From: an uncultured Alphaproteobacteria bacterium
Lineage (GTDB): Bacteria > Pseudomonadota > Alphaproteobacteria > Methylaequorales > Methylaequoraceae
NCBI GenBank assembly: GCA_902547955.1
Contig: CACCPY010000010.1
Span: 1 to 55,018 of the forward strand
Length of the DNA stretch: 55,018 nucleotides
Direction of reading: 5' to 3'
The notes beneath the pieces are model-generated. The model had not been told where the DNA came from. It did no database searches and worked only from the letters and a program-made list of their open reading frames with translations. This document shows positions 45,214 through 53,127 of this stretch, piece by piece (the stretch's first letter is position 1; every line of letters begins with the position of its first letter). The translations under genes and the position numbers were made by a program.

Positions 45214-46227
45214 ATGTCAATAAATGTTTGTATTTTTGGTGTGTCTGGTTATACAGGCTCTACCCTTCTTAAATTATTGAACAAACATAGGCATGTAAAT
45301 TTAATCGGTGTCTTTGGAGATAAAACTTTAGGAAAAAAAATAAGAGATTTATTTCCGAGTCTTCAAAATTTGCCAAATTTAACAGTCACTAATTACAAGA
45401 AATTTAATTTTAAAACAACTGATTTGATTTTTAGTTGTATCCCTCATGGAAAGTTTCAAAAAGAAATTTTTCCTAAACTTGACTATGATAATTCAATTAT
45501 TGATTTGTCAGGTGATTTTAGGATTGATGATAAAAAAGAATATGAAAAATATTACAAGTGTAAACATAAAAGTTTTTCATATAAAAACAAATTCGTTTAT
45601 GGTTTGAGTGAAATTAATCGAAAAAGCATCAAATCTTCAAAATTCATCGCCAACCCTGGATGTTATCCAACTTCTGTACTTATTCCTTTAATTCCTTTGC
45701 TTAAAAAAAAAATCTTTAAGAAAACAGAGTTTATAATTGATTCAAAATCTGGCGTGAGTGGTGCAGGAAAGACCTTAAAAGAACAATATTTGTTCTCTGA
45801 ATTAAATAACAATTTTTTTTCTTATGGTTTTAACGATCATAAACATTATCCAGAAATTTTTCAGGAATTAAAAAAGAATGGTTTTGAAAGTTCTTTGACA
45901 TTTGTACCACATTTGCTTCCTGTTTTTAGCGGAATTCAATCAAACATATATATCCATGCAAACACGGTTAAATACGACGAGGTCCTATTTACACTGAAAG
46001 AATTTTACAAGAATGAGATCTTTATTAGTATTGATAACAAGAATATTCCTAAGCTCTCTGATGTACAAAACACAAATAAAGTGAAAATATCAGTTTTTAC
46101 TAATAAAATAAAAAAAACTATAATTATCATTAGTTTATTAGATAATTTAATTAAGGGTGCAGCTGGACAGGCAATACAAAATATGAATTTAATGTTTGAT
46201 TTCAAAGAATATGAATCACTTTTATAA
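45214..46227 (+). CDS. argC: N-acetyl-gamma-glutamyl-phosphate reductase
   Basis: A 337-residue enzyme of arginine synthesis. The nucleotide motif is GVSGYTGSTLL, the catalytic cysteine is in ANPGCYPTSVLIP, and SGVSGAGKTLKE and FVPHLLPVFSGI follow. Its length is that of the type common in proteobacteria. The rplM-rpsI-argC order is typical of alphaproteobacteria. Confidence 0.93.
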   Translation: MSINVCIFGVSGYTGSTLLKLLNKHRHVNLIGVFGDKTLGKKIRDLFPSLQNLPNLTVTNYKKFNFKTTDLIFSCIPHGKFQKEIFPKLDYDNSIIDLSGDFRIDDKKEYEKYYKCKHKSFSYKNKFVYGLSEINRKSIKSSKFIANPGCYPTSVLIPLIPLLKKKIFKKTEFIIDSKSGVSGAGKTLKEQYLFSELNNNFFSYGFNDHKHYPEIFQELKKNGFESSLTFVPHLLPVFSGIQSNIYIHANTVKYDEVLFTLKEFYKNEIFISIDNKNIPKLSDVQNTNKVKISVFTNKIKKTIIIISLLDNLIKGAAGQAIQNMNLMFDFKEYESLL

Positions 46228-46228
46228 A

Positions 46229-46774
46229 ATGACAGGTAAAATTCTTAAATATAATAATATAACTCCGACAATAAAAAAAAATGTATTCATCGCTGACGGT
46301 TCAAAAATTATTGGTAACGTTGAAATTAACGAAGAATCAAGCATATGGTATAATTGTGTTCTAAGGGGTGATGTTGATTATATAAAGATAGGTAAAAATA
46401 CAAATATCCAAGATGGTACTATTATACATGTTTCTTCATATGGCTTTTCTGCGACTGGAAGAAATGGATCCCCAACAGAAATTGGTGACAATGTCACCAT
46501 TGGTCATAATGCAACAATACATGCATGTAAAATAGATGATAACGCACTTGTAGGAATGGGAGCAGTGGTTTTAGATAATGCAGTCATTAACAAAATGGCT
46601 TTCATTGCAGCTGGTGCTGTCGTTACACCTGGCTCAAATATTAAAGAAAATGAACTCTGGGCAGGAAACCCTGCAAAATTTCTTAGAATGACTAACGAAA
46701 ACGAAAAAAAACTTTTAATTAATACTCCAAAGGTTTACGGAGTACTGAGAAAAGAATTTTTAAAAAAGAATTGA
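46229..46774 (+). CDS. Gamma-carbonic-anhydrase-like protein (PaaY/YrdA family)
   Basis: A 181-residue left-handed beta-helix protein. Hexapeptide repeats and the three metal histidines are visible: GTIIHVSS, TIGHNATIHACKI, together with RGDVDYIKIGKNTNIQDG and VGMGAVVLDNAVI. Family members bind Zn, Fe or Co, and some have carbonic anhydrase activity. I place the start at 46229, 1 base after argC; a second in-frame ATG at 46211 lies inside argC and would add only six residues. Activity is not shown by sequence alone. Confidence 0.82.
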   Translation: MTGKILKYNNITPTIKKNVFIADGSKIIGNVEINEESSIWYNCVLRGDVDYIKIGKNTNIQDGTIIHVSSYGFSATGRNGSPTEIGDNVTIGHNATIHACKIDDNALVGMGAVVLDNAVINKMAFIAAGAVVTPGSNIKENELWAGNPAKFLRMTNENEKKLLINTPKVYGVLRKEFLKKN

Positions 46775-46810
46775 GTTTTTTTTTTTTAATTTTTATTATA
46801 AATAATTGTG

Positions 46811-47623
46811 ATGAAATTTTTAAAGATAATTTTCTTTGTTCCTTTTTTTATGTTGGCCTCCTGTGAAACAATAACAGATTGGACTGAATCAATTATTCCT
46901 GGAGATGACGAATTTGTAGAGGAGGGAAATGATAATCAACAGCTTTTATCTGACGAGATAGAGACGAAAGATCCTTCATTGGCGGAGATACTCGCAGAAT
47001 CTATGAACGAAGACGATTTTGAGATAGCAGATGAACAGCTGTCAGCAACACCTACAAAAGAGTACGACAGTGTCTTGATTGACCAAAGTGACGAATCAAC
47101 AATTACCGAAACTACAGAGTCTCAAAACACCGAAACCGTTCAGGAAGATCCATCAGAGACCATAGATAACATTCTTAAAGAGCAAGCTCAGGCTAAAGCT
47201 TCTGAAAATAACACATTCAAGGCCCCTGAGAGTTTAGTATCTTCATTAAATTTGAAAGATAAAATCCAATATAGAGTAGCTACGATTAATTTCAGATCAG
47301 GCTCTAGTATTGTTGATGGTAACGGACTTAAAAAAATTAAAAAGATTGTGAAAATAGCTAAAGAAAGAAATGCAAAAATTAAAGTAATTGGACATGCAAG
47401 CGAACGAACAAAAGACATGCCAATAGCTGAACACAAAATCGTAAACTTTATGATTTCTGATAAAAGAGCTCATTCTGTTGCAAATATCTTTATTGAAAAG
47501 TATGGCTTTCCCAGAAATAAGTTAGAAACCGAAGCTGTTTCCGATTCAAAACCTCTTTTTAAAGAAATTATGCCAGCAGGCACAAAAGCAAATCAAAGAA
47601 CTGAAATTTTCATAATTTACTAA
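46811..47623 (+). CDS. OmpA-domain lipoprotein
   Basis: A 270-residue protein. The N-terminal lipoprotein signal ends in a lipobox MLASC, followed by a long, acidic, low-complexity region (about residues 25-155), then an OmpA-like peptidoglycan-binding domain (about 160-270): YRVATINFRSGSS, KIKVIGHASERT, DKRAHSVANIFIEKYG and the end NQRTEIFIIY. It would tether the outer membrane to peptidoglycan, similar to Pal but with a long linker. Two start codons lie in tandem, GTG at 46808 and ATG at 46811; I prefer the ATG. No Tol or Pal genes are nearby. Confidence 0.75.
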   Translation: MKFLKIIFFVPFFMLASCETITDWTESIIPGDDEFVEEGNDNQQLLSDEIETKDPSLAEILAESMNEDDFEIADEQLSATPTKEYDSVLIDQSDESTITETTESQNTETVQEDPSETIDNILKEQAQAKASENNTFKAPESLVSSLNLKDKIQYRVATINFRSGSSIVDGNGLKKIKKIVKIAKERNAKIKVIGHASERTKDMPIAEHKIVNFMISDKRAHSVANIFIEKYGFPRNKLETEAVSDSKPLFKEIMPAGTKANQRTEIFIIY

Positions 47624-47627
47624 TCTT

Positions 47628-48905
47628 GTGCCTTCAAAATTAACAAGGATTGCTATTGCTGGAGTTGGCACAGTTGGTACGGGTGTTTTAAACCTTTTAA
47701 TTAAAAACAAAATATTAGGAAAATTCAATCTTGATATATCCCATATTGCGAGTAGAAGAAAATTTAACAAAAAAAAATTAAATTTAAAAAATACAAAAAT
47801 TTTTAATGATGCAAAAGAATTAACAAAAATTGATGACTATGAGATCTTAATTGAACTTATTGGTGGGGATGAAGGAATTTCAAAAGAAATTGTATTTGAT
47901 GCACTAAGAAAAGGAAAAAAAGTTATAACTGCAAATAAAGCTCTTGTTTCTAAATACTGGAAAGAGATAAATAAAAGTTGTAAAGATAATAATTCATTTG
48001 TTTTTTTTGAGGCTGCAGTTGCCGGCGGAATTCCAATCATTAAAGTAATTCAAGAATTTCTATTATCAAATAAAATTACAAAGATTTACGGTATTTTAAA
48101 CGGAACTTCAAACTTTATTCTGACAAATATGTTTATTAAAAATGAGAATTTTAAGGAGGTTTTAAAAAAAGCTCAAGATCTTGGATACGCTGAGGCAGAT
48201 CCTTCTTTTGATATTGATGGTGTTGACACAGCCCATAAGCTTTCGATACTGGCTTCTATTGCATTTAATTTAAATTGTAATTTTAATAATATTTCAACTG
48301 AAGGTATAAGAGAAATAGAATTAGCTGATTTAAAATACTCTGAGGAACTTGGATATAAAATAAAACTTTTAGGAATTACTCAATTTTATAGTAATGAATT
48401 ACTTTGTTTTGTTTATCCGTGTCTGATTCATAAAAGTGAATTAATTTCATCTGTTGATGGAGTTTATAATGGAGTTGTGGTTGAGTCTGATTTTTGTAAC
48501 AAGAGTTTTCTTCAAGGCGAAGGTGCAGGAGCTGAACCCACTGCAACATCTGTGGTTAGTGATTTAATAAGTAGTATAAATGTAACTAGATCAAAACTTA
48601 TACCAAATTCTAAAATTAAATATAAGAATCTAAAAATAAACAACAGGTATGGAAGATATTTTTTAAGATTTACAACTATTGATAAATCAGGGGTAATTTC
48701 AGGTATTACAAAAGAATTTAAAATTAATAATATCTCAATGAAGACTATGCTTCAAAAGGACCAAAGCCCTAATTCTAGAAACGCAACGATTGTTATAACT
48801 ACTCATAAATGTTCAGAAAAAGACATAAAAAAAGCATTAAAAAAAATTGATTCTCTTAAATTTGTAGTAAAGAAAACTGTAATGATAAGAATTGAAAGTC
48901 TATAA
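47628..48905 (+). CDS. hom: Homoserine dehydrogenase
   Basis: A 425-residue enzyme of threonine and methionine synthesis that reduces aspartate semialdehyde. The nucleotide motif is IAGVGTVGTGVLNLL, followed by KVITANKALVS, EAAVAGGIPIIK, GTSNFILTNM and GYAEADPSFDIDGVDTAHKL; an ACT regulatory domain forms the last about 80 residues. The start codon is GTG. In many alphaproteobacteria glpX and recJ follow hom; here a convergent phosphofructokinase gene lies between hom and recJ. Confidence 0.93.
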   Translation: MPSKLTRIAIAGVGTVGTGVLNLLIKNKILGKFNLDISHIASRRKFNKKKLNLKNTKIFNDAKELTKIDDYEILIELIGGDEGISKEIVFDALRKGKKVITANKALVSKYWKEINKSCKDNNSFVFFEAAVAGGIPIIKVIQEFLLSNKITKIYGILNGTSNFILTNMFIKNENFKEVLKKAQDLGYAEADPSFDIDGVDTAHKLSILASIAFNLNCNFNNISTEGIREIELADLKYSEELGYKIKLLGITQFYSNELLCFVYPCLIHKSELISSVDGVYNGVVVESDFCNKSFLQGEGAGAEPTATSVVSDLISSINVTRSKLIPNSKIKYKNLKINNRYGRYFLRFTTIDKSGVISGITKEFKINNISMKTMLQKDQSPNSRNATIVITTHKCSEKDIKKALKKIDSLKFVVKKTVMIRIESL

Positions 48906-48945
48906 AATACTATCCTAGTTTATATACAGAAAAAGTGTTTGAATA

Positions 48946-50139
48946 TTAAATAATAGATTTTGTTTTTGAAATGTTTTTTCCAATTAAAGGGAGTGCATAA
49001 TTTATAAATTTTTTTGTAATAAAATTTTGTTTATAATTATAAAAATCTTTTGACATTACTTTTGTTTGACCAGCAACATCTTTTAGTAAATTTATCCTGA
49101 ACGAAACTTTATAGGGTTTTGATAAGATTTTCCTTTCCTCGATACCAGCAGAAAACGAGTAACTTACTCGAAGTGCTTTTTTTACGGCAAACTTTCCTAT
49201 TTCAAATGCTTCCTTTTGATCTACTTCGGAAGTTGAACCTAAAAAGGATCTTTGCGGGTAACCAAGAGTATCAGCCCTAACCCTAGGTAATTTAAGTTTC
49301 GATTTTATTTGCTGAGCTAAAAAATCTCCCAATGAACCTGATCCAGATAACTGAATATTACCATGAGCGTCATATTCTTTAGTTTTAGATATTTCCTGAG
49401 AAACAAGTTTTTTATTTTTATTTTGAATACCTTCTGAAACTGCAATTATACATTTGCCATGTCTAATGTAAGTCTTTTTTATATCTTCTAAAAAACTCTG
49501 ATAAGAAAAAGAAAATTCAGGTAAATAAATTAGATGAGGTCCATCATTATTATTCTGTCTTAACAAAGCAGATGATGCAGTAAGAAAACCTGCATGTCGT
49601 CCCATCACAACCCCAATATATACCCCAGGAAGAGATTTTACGTCATAATTGATACCTGAAAAAAGCTGGGCAACATATTTCGCAGCTGAACCAAAACCAG
49701 GTGTATGATCATTTGAAACTAGGTCATTATCAATTGTTTTTGGTATGTGTATACATTGAAGTTTATACCCAGTTTTATTAGCATGTTCAGAAATTATTCT
49801 TAAACTATCGGAAGAATCGTTACCTCCAATATAATAGAATTTATTTATTTTTTTTCTCTTAAGAACTTTGAAAATTTCCAAACAATATTTATTGTCAGGT
49901 TTATCTCTCGTAGATCCAAGCGCTGCTCCTGGTGTTTGAGAAATTACTTTTAGATCGTTTTCAGAAATTTTATTGAGATTTTTAAATTTATTATTAATAA
50001 TTCCTCTTACGCCATTTAATGATCCTAAAACTGAAGATTTAAGTTTTTTTTCCTCTTTAATAATAGATACTAAAGACATATTAATGACATTGGTTGGTCC
50101 TCCACCTTGAGCTATTAATATATTCTTATTACTAAACAT
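48946..50139 (-). CDS. pfp: Pyrophosphate-type 6-phosphofructokinase
   Basis: A 397-residue phosphofructokinase. The N-terminal AQGGGPTNVIN is the donor loop. Two positions decide the phosphoryl donor: Asp108 in YIGGNDSSDS (ATP enzymes have Gly) and Lys134 in IPKTIDNDL (ATP enzymes have Gly). Asp and Lys together are the mark of PPi-dependent enzymes. VMGRHAGFL completes the active site. Such enzymes are reversible and can serve both glycolysis and gluconeogenesis. The start codon is 8 bases from that of the divergent recJ. Confidence 0.85.
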   Translation of the reverse strand: MFSNKNILIAQGGGPTNVINMSLVSIIKEEKKLKSSVLGSLNGVRGIINNKFKNLNKISENDLKVISQTPGAALGSTRDKPDNKYCLEIFKVLKRKKINKFYYIGGNDSSDSLRIISEHANKTGYKLQCIHIPKTIDNDLVSNDHTPGFGSAAKYVAQLFSGINYDVKSLPGVYIGVVMGRHAGFLTASSALLRQNNNDGPHLIYLPEFSFSYQSFLEDIKKTYIRHGKCIIAVSEGIQNKNKKLVSQEISKTKEYDAHGNIQLSGSGSLGDFLAQQIKSKLKLPRVRADTLGYPQRSFLGSTSEVDQKEAFEIGKFAVKKALRVSYSFSAGIEERKILSKPYKVSFRINLLKDVAGQTKVMSKDFYNYKQNFITKKFINYALPLIGKNISKTKSII

Positions 50140-50147
50140 AAAAAATC

Positions 50148-51917
50148 ATGGTAAATTTTTATATGCAGATTAAAGCTAAAGCTAATGAAGAACAATTAAA
50201 AAAAAATATATCTGTAAAAAAACAATATTGGTTTGAAAAAGATTTTAACTCAAAAAAAGAAAAAAACTTTTTAGAAAAAAAAATAAATCCTGTTCTTTCA
50301 AGATTATTGTCATCAAGAAATGTTGAAGCTAACAATTTTGAAGACTATATGAATCCAAAAATTAAAAATATCTTGCCTGATCCATTCATTCTCCATGATA
50401 TGGAGATAGCAACTAATAAAATAGTTGAAATTATAAAAGAAAAAAAAAAAATAGGTATTTTTGGTGATTATGATGTTGACGGATCAACATCTACAGCTCT
50501 ATTGAGTAGATACTTCAAGGAAGCAGGTGTTGAATTTGAATTCTATATTCCTGATAGAATTAAAGAGGGTTATGGTCCAAATCAAGATGCGTTCGCAAAG
50601 TTAGTGGATAGTAATTGTGAACTGATTATTACACTTGATTGTGGGACTACTGCATTCAAAGAAATTGACTTTACAAATAAAAAAGGTGTGGACGTTATTG
50701 TTATTGATCATCACAAGCAAGGCAAAGAACTCCCCAAGGCTTTTGCAATAGTTAACCCAAACAAACAATCAGATAATTCAAATCTAGTTAATTTATGTGC
50801 TGCTGGTGTAACTTTTTTTCTTCTTGTGTCATTAAACAGGGAGTTAAAAAAAATAAATTTTTTTAAGGATGGTGAACCAAACTTAATTTTTTTCTTGGAT
50901 TTAGTTGCTCTCGGTACTGTTTGCGACTTAGTAAAAATTGATCACCTCAACAGAGCTTTTATTAAACAGGGATTAAGAATTTTAAATCACTCCCCGAATT
51001 TGGGAGTTTCATCAATTCTCAAAGAATCAAAAATAGATAGTGAAGTTACTGATTACCATTTAGGATTTGTTATAGGACCAAGAATCAATGCTGGTGGGAG
51101 AGTAGGTAAGTCATCTCTTGGAGCAGAATTATTATTATGTAATGAAAACAAAATAGCTAATGTTATGGCGCTAAGACTTGGAGAGTTTAACAATCTTCGT
51201 AAAAAAATTGAAAAAGCTGTCGAAATTAAAGCTGTTGGAATGGTTCAAGAAAATGATCAAATTATCTGCGTTAATTCTAAGAATTGGCATCCCGGCGTTA
51301 TTGGTATTGTTGCAAGCAGACTTGTTGAAAAGTTTAACCGTCCTTCAATTGTTATATCAGAGGATGAAAAGTTATGTAAAGCTTCATGCAGATCTGTTCT
51401 TAATTTTGATATAGGTGACTTAATAGTTAAGGCAGTAGGTCAGGGATTGTTATTAAATGGCGGAGGTCATAAAATGGCCGGTGGTTTTACAATTTTAAAA
51501 GAAAATATTGAGCAATTTAAAGATTTTTTATCAGATAAGTACAAAAAGGGAGCAAGTGAGATATTAAAAGAATATGAATATGTATTAAGGATTACTAATT
51601 TAAATATATGTCTGTATGATGAAGTAGCTAAGCTATCTCCTTTCGGACCAGGAAACGTAAAGCCAAGATTTCTTATTAAAAATTGTAATTTAAGTTTCAT
51701 TAAAGTTGTTGGCAATAATCATCATTCACTGTTGATAGAAGATTCTTATGGAAATAGAACTAGAGGAATTGCATTTAACTCTGTAAATCAGGATATCGGA
51801 AATTTTTTAGATGGCTTTTCCGGTGAAACCGTAGATCTGATCGCAATTCTTCGAAAGAATGAGTGGAACAACGAAGTTTCAATTCAGTTACAAATAGAGG
51901 ATATAATAATTAGTTAG
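50148..51917 (+). CDS. recJ: Single-stranded-DNA-specific exonuclease RecJ
   Basis: A 589-residue 5'-3' exonuclease for recombination and repair. The DHH-family motifs are intact: IFGDYDVDGSTSTA, TLDCGTTA, VIDHHKQG and RINAGGRVG, with the DHHA1 domain containing HPGVIGIVASRLVE and GGGHKMAGGFT. The C-terminal OB-like domain follows. The start is either the ATG at 50148 or the one at 50163; the first is used here. The stop interlocks with the next gene on the other strand (TTAG). Confidence 0.92.
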   Translation: MVNFYMQIKAKANEEQLKKNISVKKQYWFEKDFNSKKEKNFLEKKINPVLSRLLSSRNVEANNFEDYMNPKIKNILPDPFILHDMEIATNKIVEIIKEKKKIGIFGDYDVDGSTSTALLSRYFKEAGVEFEFYIPDRIKEGYGPNQDAFAKLVDSNCELIITLDCGTTAFKEIDFTNKKGVDVIVIDHHKQGKELPKAFAIVNPNKQSDNSNLVNLCAAGVTFFLLVSLNRELKKINFFKDGEPNLIFFLDLVALGTVCDLVKIDHLNRAFIKQGLRILNHSPNLGVSSILKESKIDSEVTDYHLGFVIGPRINAGGRVGKSSLGAELLLCNENKIANVMALRLGEFNNLRKKIEKAVEIKAVGMVQENDQIICVNSKNWHPGVIGIVASRLVEKFNRPSIVISEDEKLCKASCRSVLNFDIGDLIVKAVGQGLLLNGGGHKMAGGFTILKENIEQFKDFLSDKYKKGASEILKEYEYVLRITNLNICLYDEVAKLSPFGPGNVKPRFLIKNCNLSFIKVVGNNHHSLLIEDSYGNRTRGIAFNSVNQDIGNFLDGFSGETVDLIAILRKNEWNNEVSIQLQIEDIIIS

Positions 51918-52264
51918 TCTACTATTCTCATTTGAGTGTAATAAATTTTACAGTCTTTACCGTCGGTTGAGATAAGACACTCTAGATATTCTGATAACCT
52001 AGCATTGGAACAACCTGCCTCTTTGTAAAGAGGGATACCTTGAAAATTTTTCTCAAAGTGTGTTTTAAACCTGTTTAACTCTGCCCTTTTTTGATCGGGA
52101 GATATATTTGTTTCTTTTTTAATTTTGAAAATCCCTTCTTGATAAGGAAATATGATTTCAAATCCTCTTTTAAAGCACATGTGGTTTTCAGCTTCTTTCG
52201 AATTTACAACATTTACTTGTTGAAAGAAGAAAACAAATGACAAAATATAAACTAATAATTTCAT
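51914..52264 (-). CDS. Small exported protein of unknown function
   Basis: A 116-residue protein with a clear signal peptide (hydrophobic residues 3-15, cleavage probably after VNS). The mature part has four cysteines (about residues 30, 85, 96 and 104), enough for two disulfides, and is otherwise mixed charged. I do not recognise the family. The gene overlaps recJ by 4 bases with interlocked stops and is divergent from tRNA-Glu. A 55-base gap before tRNA-Glu holds only AT-rich sequence. Confidence 0.65.
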   Translation of the reverse strand: MKLLVYILSFVFFFQQVNVVNSKEAENHMCFKRGFEIIFPYQEGIFKIKKETNISPDQKRAELNRFKTHFEKNFQGIPLYKEAGCSNARLSEYLECLISTDGKDCKIYYTQMRIVD

Positions 52265-52319
52265 AATATTATTTACTAAAAAATTTAGATAGATATATTA
52301 TCTTATAAAAAAAAGTCAA

Positions 52320-52395
52320 GTCCCCTTCGTCTAGTGGTTCAGGACACCGCCCTTTCACGGCGGCAACACGGGTTCGAATCCCGTAGGGGACGCCA
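52320..52395 (+). tRNA. tRNA-Glu, anticodon TTC
   Basis: A 76-base cloverleaf: acceptor GTCCCCT/AGGGGAC, D arm with TAGTGGTTCAGGA, anticodon stem CCGCC/GGCGG with loop CTTTCAC giving anticodon TTC, and T arm CGGG-TTCGAAT-CCCG. The 3' CCA is encoded (52393-52395). It reads GAA and GAG. It is the only feature on the plus strand between recJ and the right end. Confidence 0.97.
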
Positions 52396-52417
52396 TTAAT
52401 TTAAGTAAATCAGGGTG

Positions 52418-53125
52418 TTAATTCTTAAGCACAAATTTAACTGGAATATAAACTGTGTCGTCAACAAATTTACTTCCTAACATTGCGGGTTTAAATTTCC
52501 ATGTTTTTAAAGTTTTTACACTTACATCATCAAGTATTTTAAAGCCACTAGATTCTGAAACCTTTATGAATTTAACATTTCCTTTTTTGTCAATATTAGC
52601 TTGTATTATAACTCTTCCCTCCCATCCTTTTTTTCTTGCAAGTAAAGGATAACTGGGATGAGGATTATTTTCCGAACCTATTCTGTAAGATGCACTAGAT
52701 TGAAAGATTTTTTTACTTGCTAATTTACTTAAAATACTTTTTGTTGTTTTACTTGTAAAGTCTTCATGTGCTTGTAATTCGTTAAATATATTTTTCTTTG
52801 ATTCATTATTTTCTTTATGATTTTTTTTTTTTAAAGTATTTGGTTCAATAGTAGCTTTTAGTTGAGAATTATTATTCTTGTTATTAAATTTAATCTCGGA
52901 TTCAAGTGTTGGTTTATTAAGTTTTTTTTTTACATCATGAATTTTTTTTTGATAATCAGTTTTTTCGTCTGAGGGAATGCTTTCATCAGATGATACTATA
53001 ATAACCTCAGTCATTGAAGATTCACTTTTTTTAAAATTGTTATTATTGAAGAAAAAGAATGATAACACAGTCGCATGAAGTCCTAATGACAAAATTAAAC
53101 CCTTAAGATAAATGTTTTTCAACAT
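52418..53125 (-). CDS. tonB: TonB energy-transducing protein
   Basis: A 235-residue protein. A single N-terminal membrane helix (GLILSLGLHATVLSFFFF, with the SxxxH pattern of TonB: Ser13 and His17) is followed by a long charged, lysine-rich periplasmic linker in place of the usual proline-rich region. The TonB C-terminal domain (about residues 150-235) contains PHPSYPLLARKKGWEGRVII, VKFIKVSESSGFKILDD and TLKTWKFKPA. It starts 2 bases after the receptor gene ends, so the two form an operon. ExbB and ExbD are not in the window. Confidence 0.9.
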   Translation of the reverse strand: MLKNIYLKGLILSLGLHATVLSFFFFNNNNFKKSESSMTEVIIVSSDESIPSDEKTDYQKKIHDVKKKLNKPTLESEIKFNNKNNNSQLKATIEPNTLKKKNHKENNESKKNIFNELQAHEDFTSKTTKSILSKLASKKIFQSSASYRIGSENNPHPSYPLLARKKGWEGRVIIQANIDKKGNVKFIKVSESSGFKILDDVSVKTLKTWKFKPAMLGSKFVDDTVYIPVKFVLKN

Positions 53126-53127
53126 CC

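Noticed and set aside
46775-46810. T-rich run after the gamma-carbonic-anhydrase gene as terminator
   Set aside because: There is a long T-run but no stem-loop before it, so intrinsic termination cannot be claimed.
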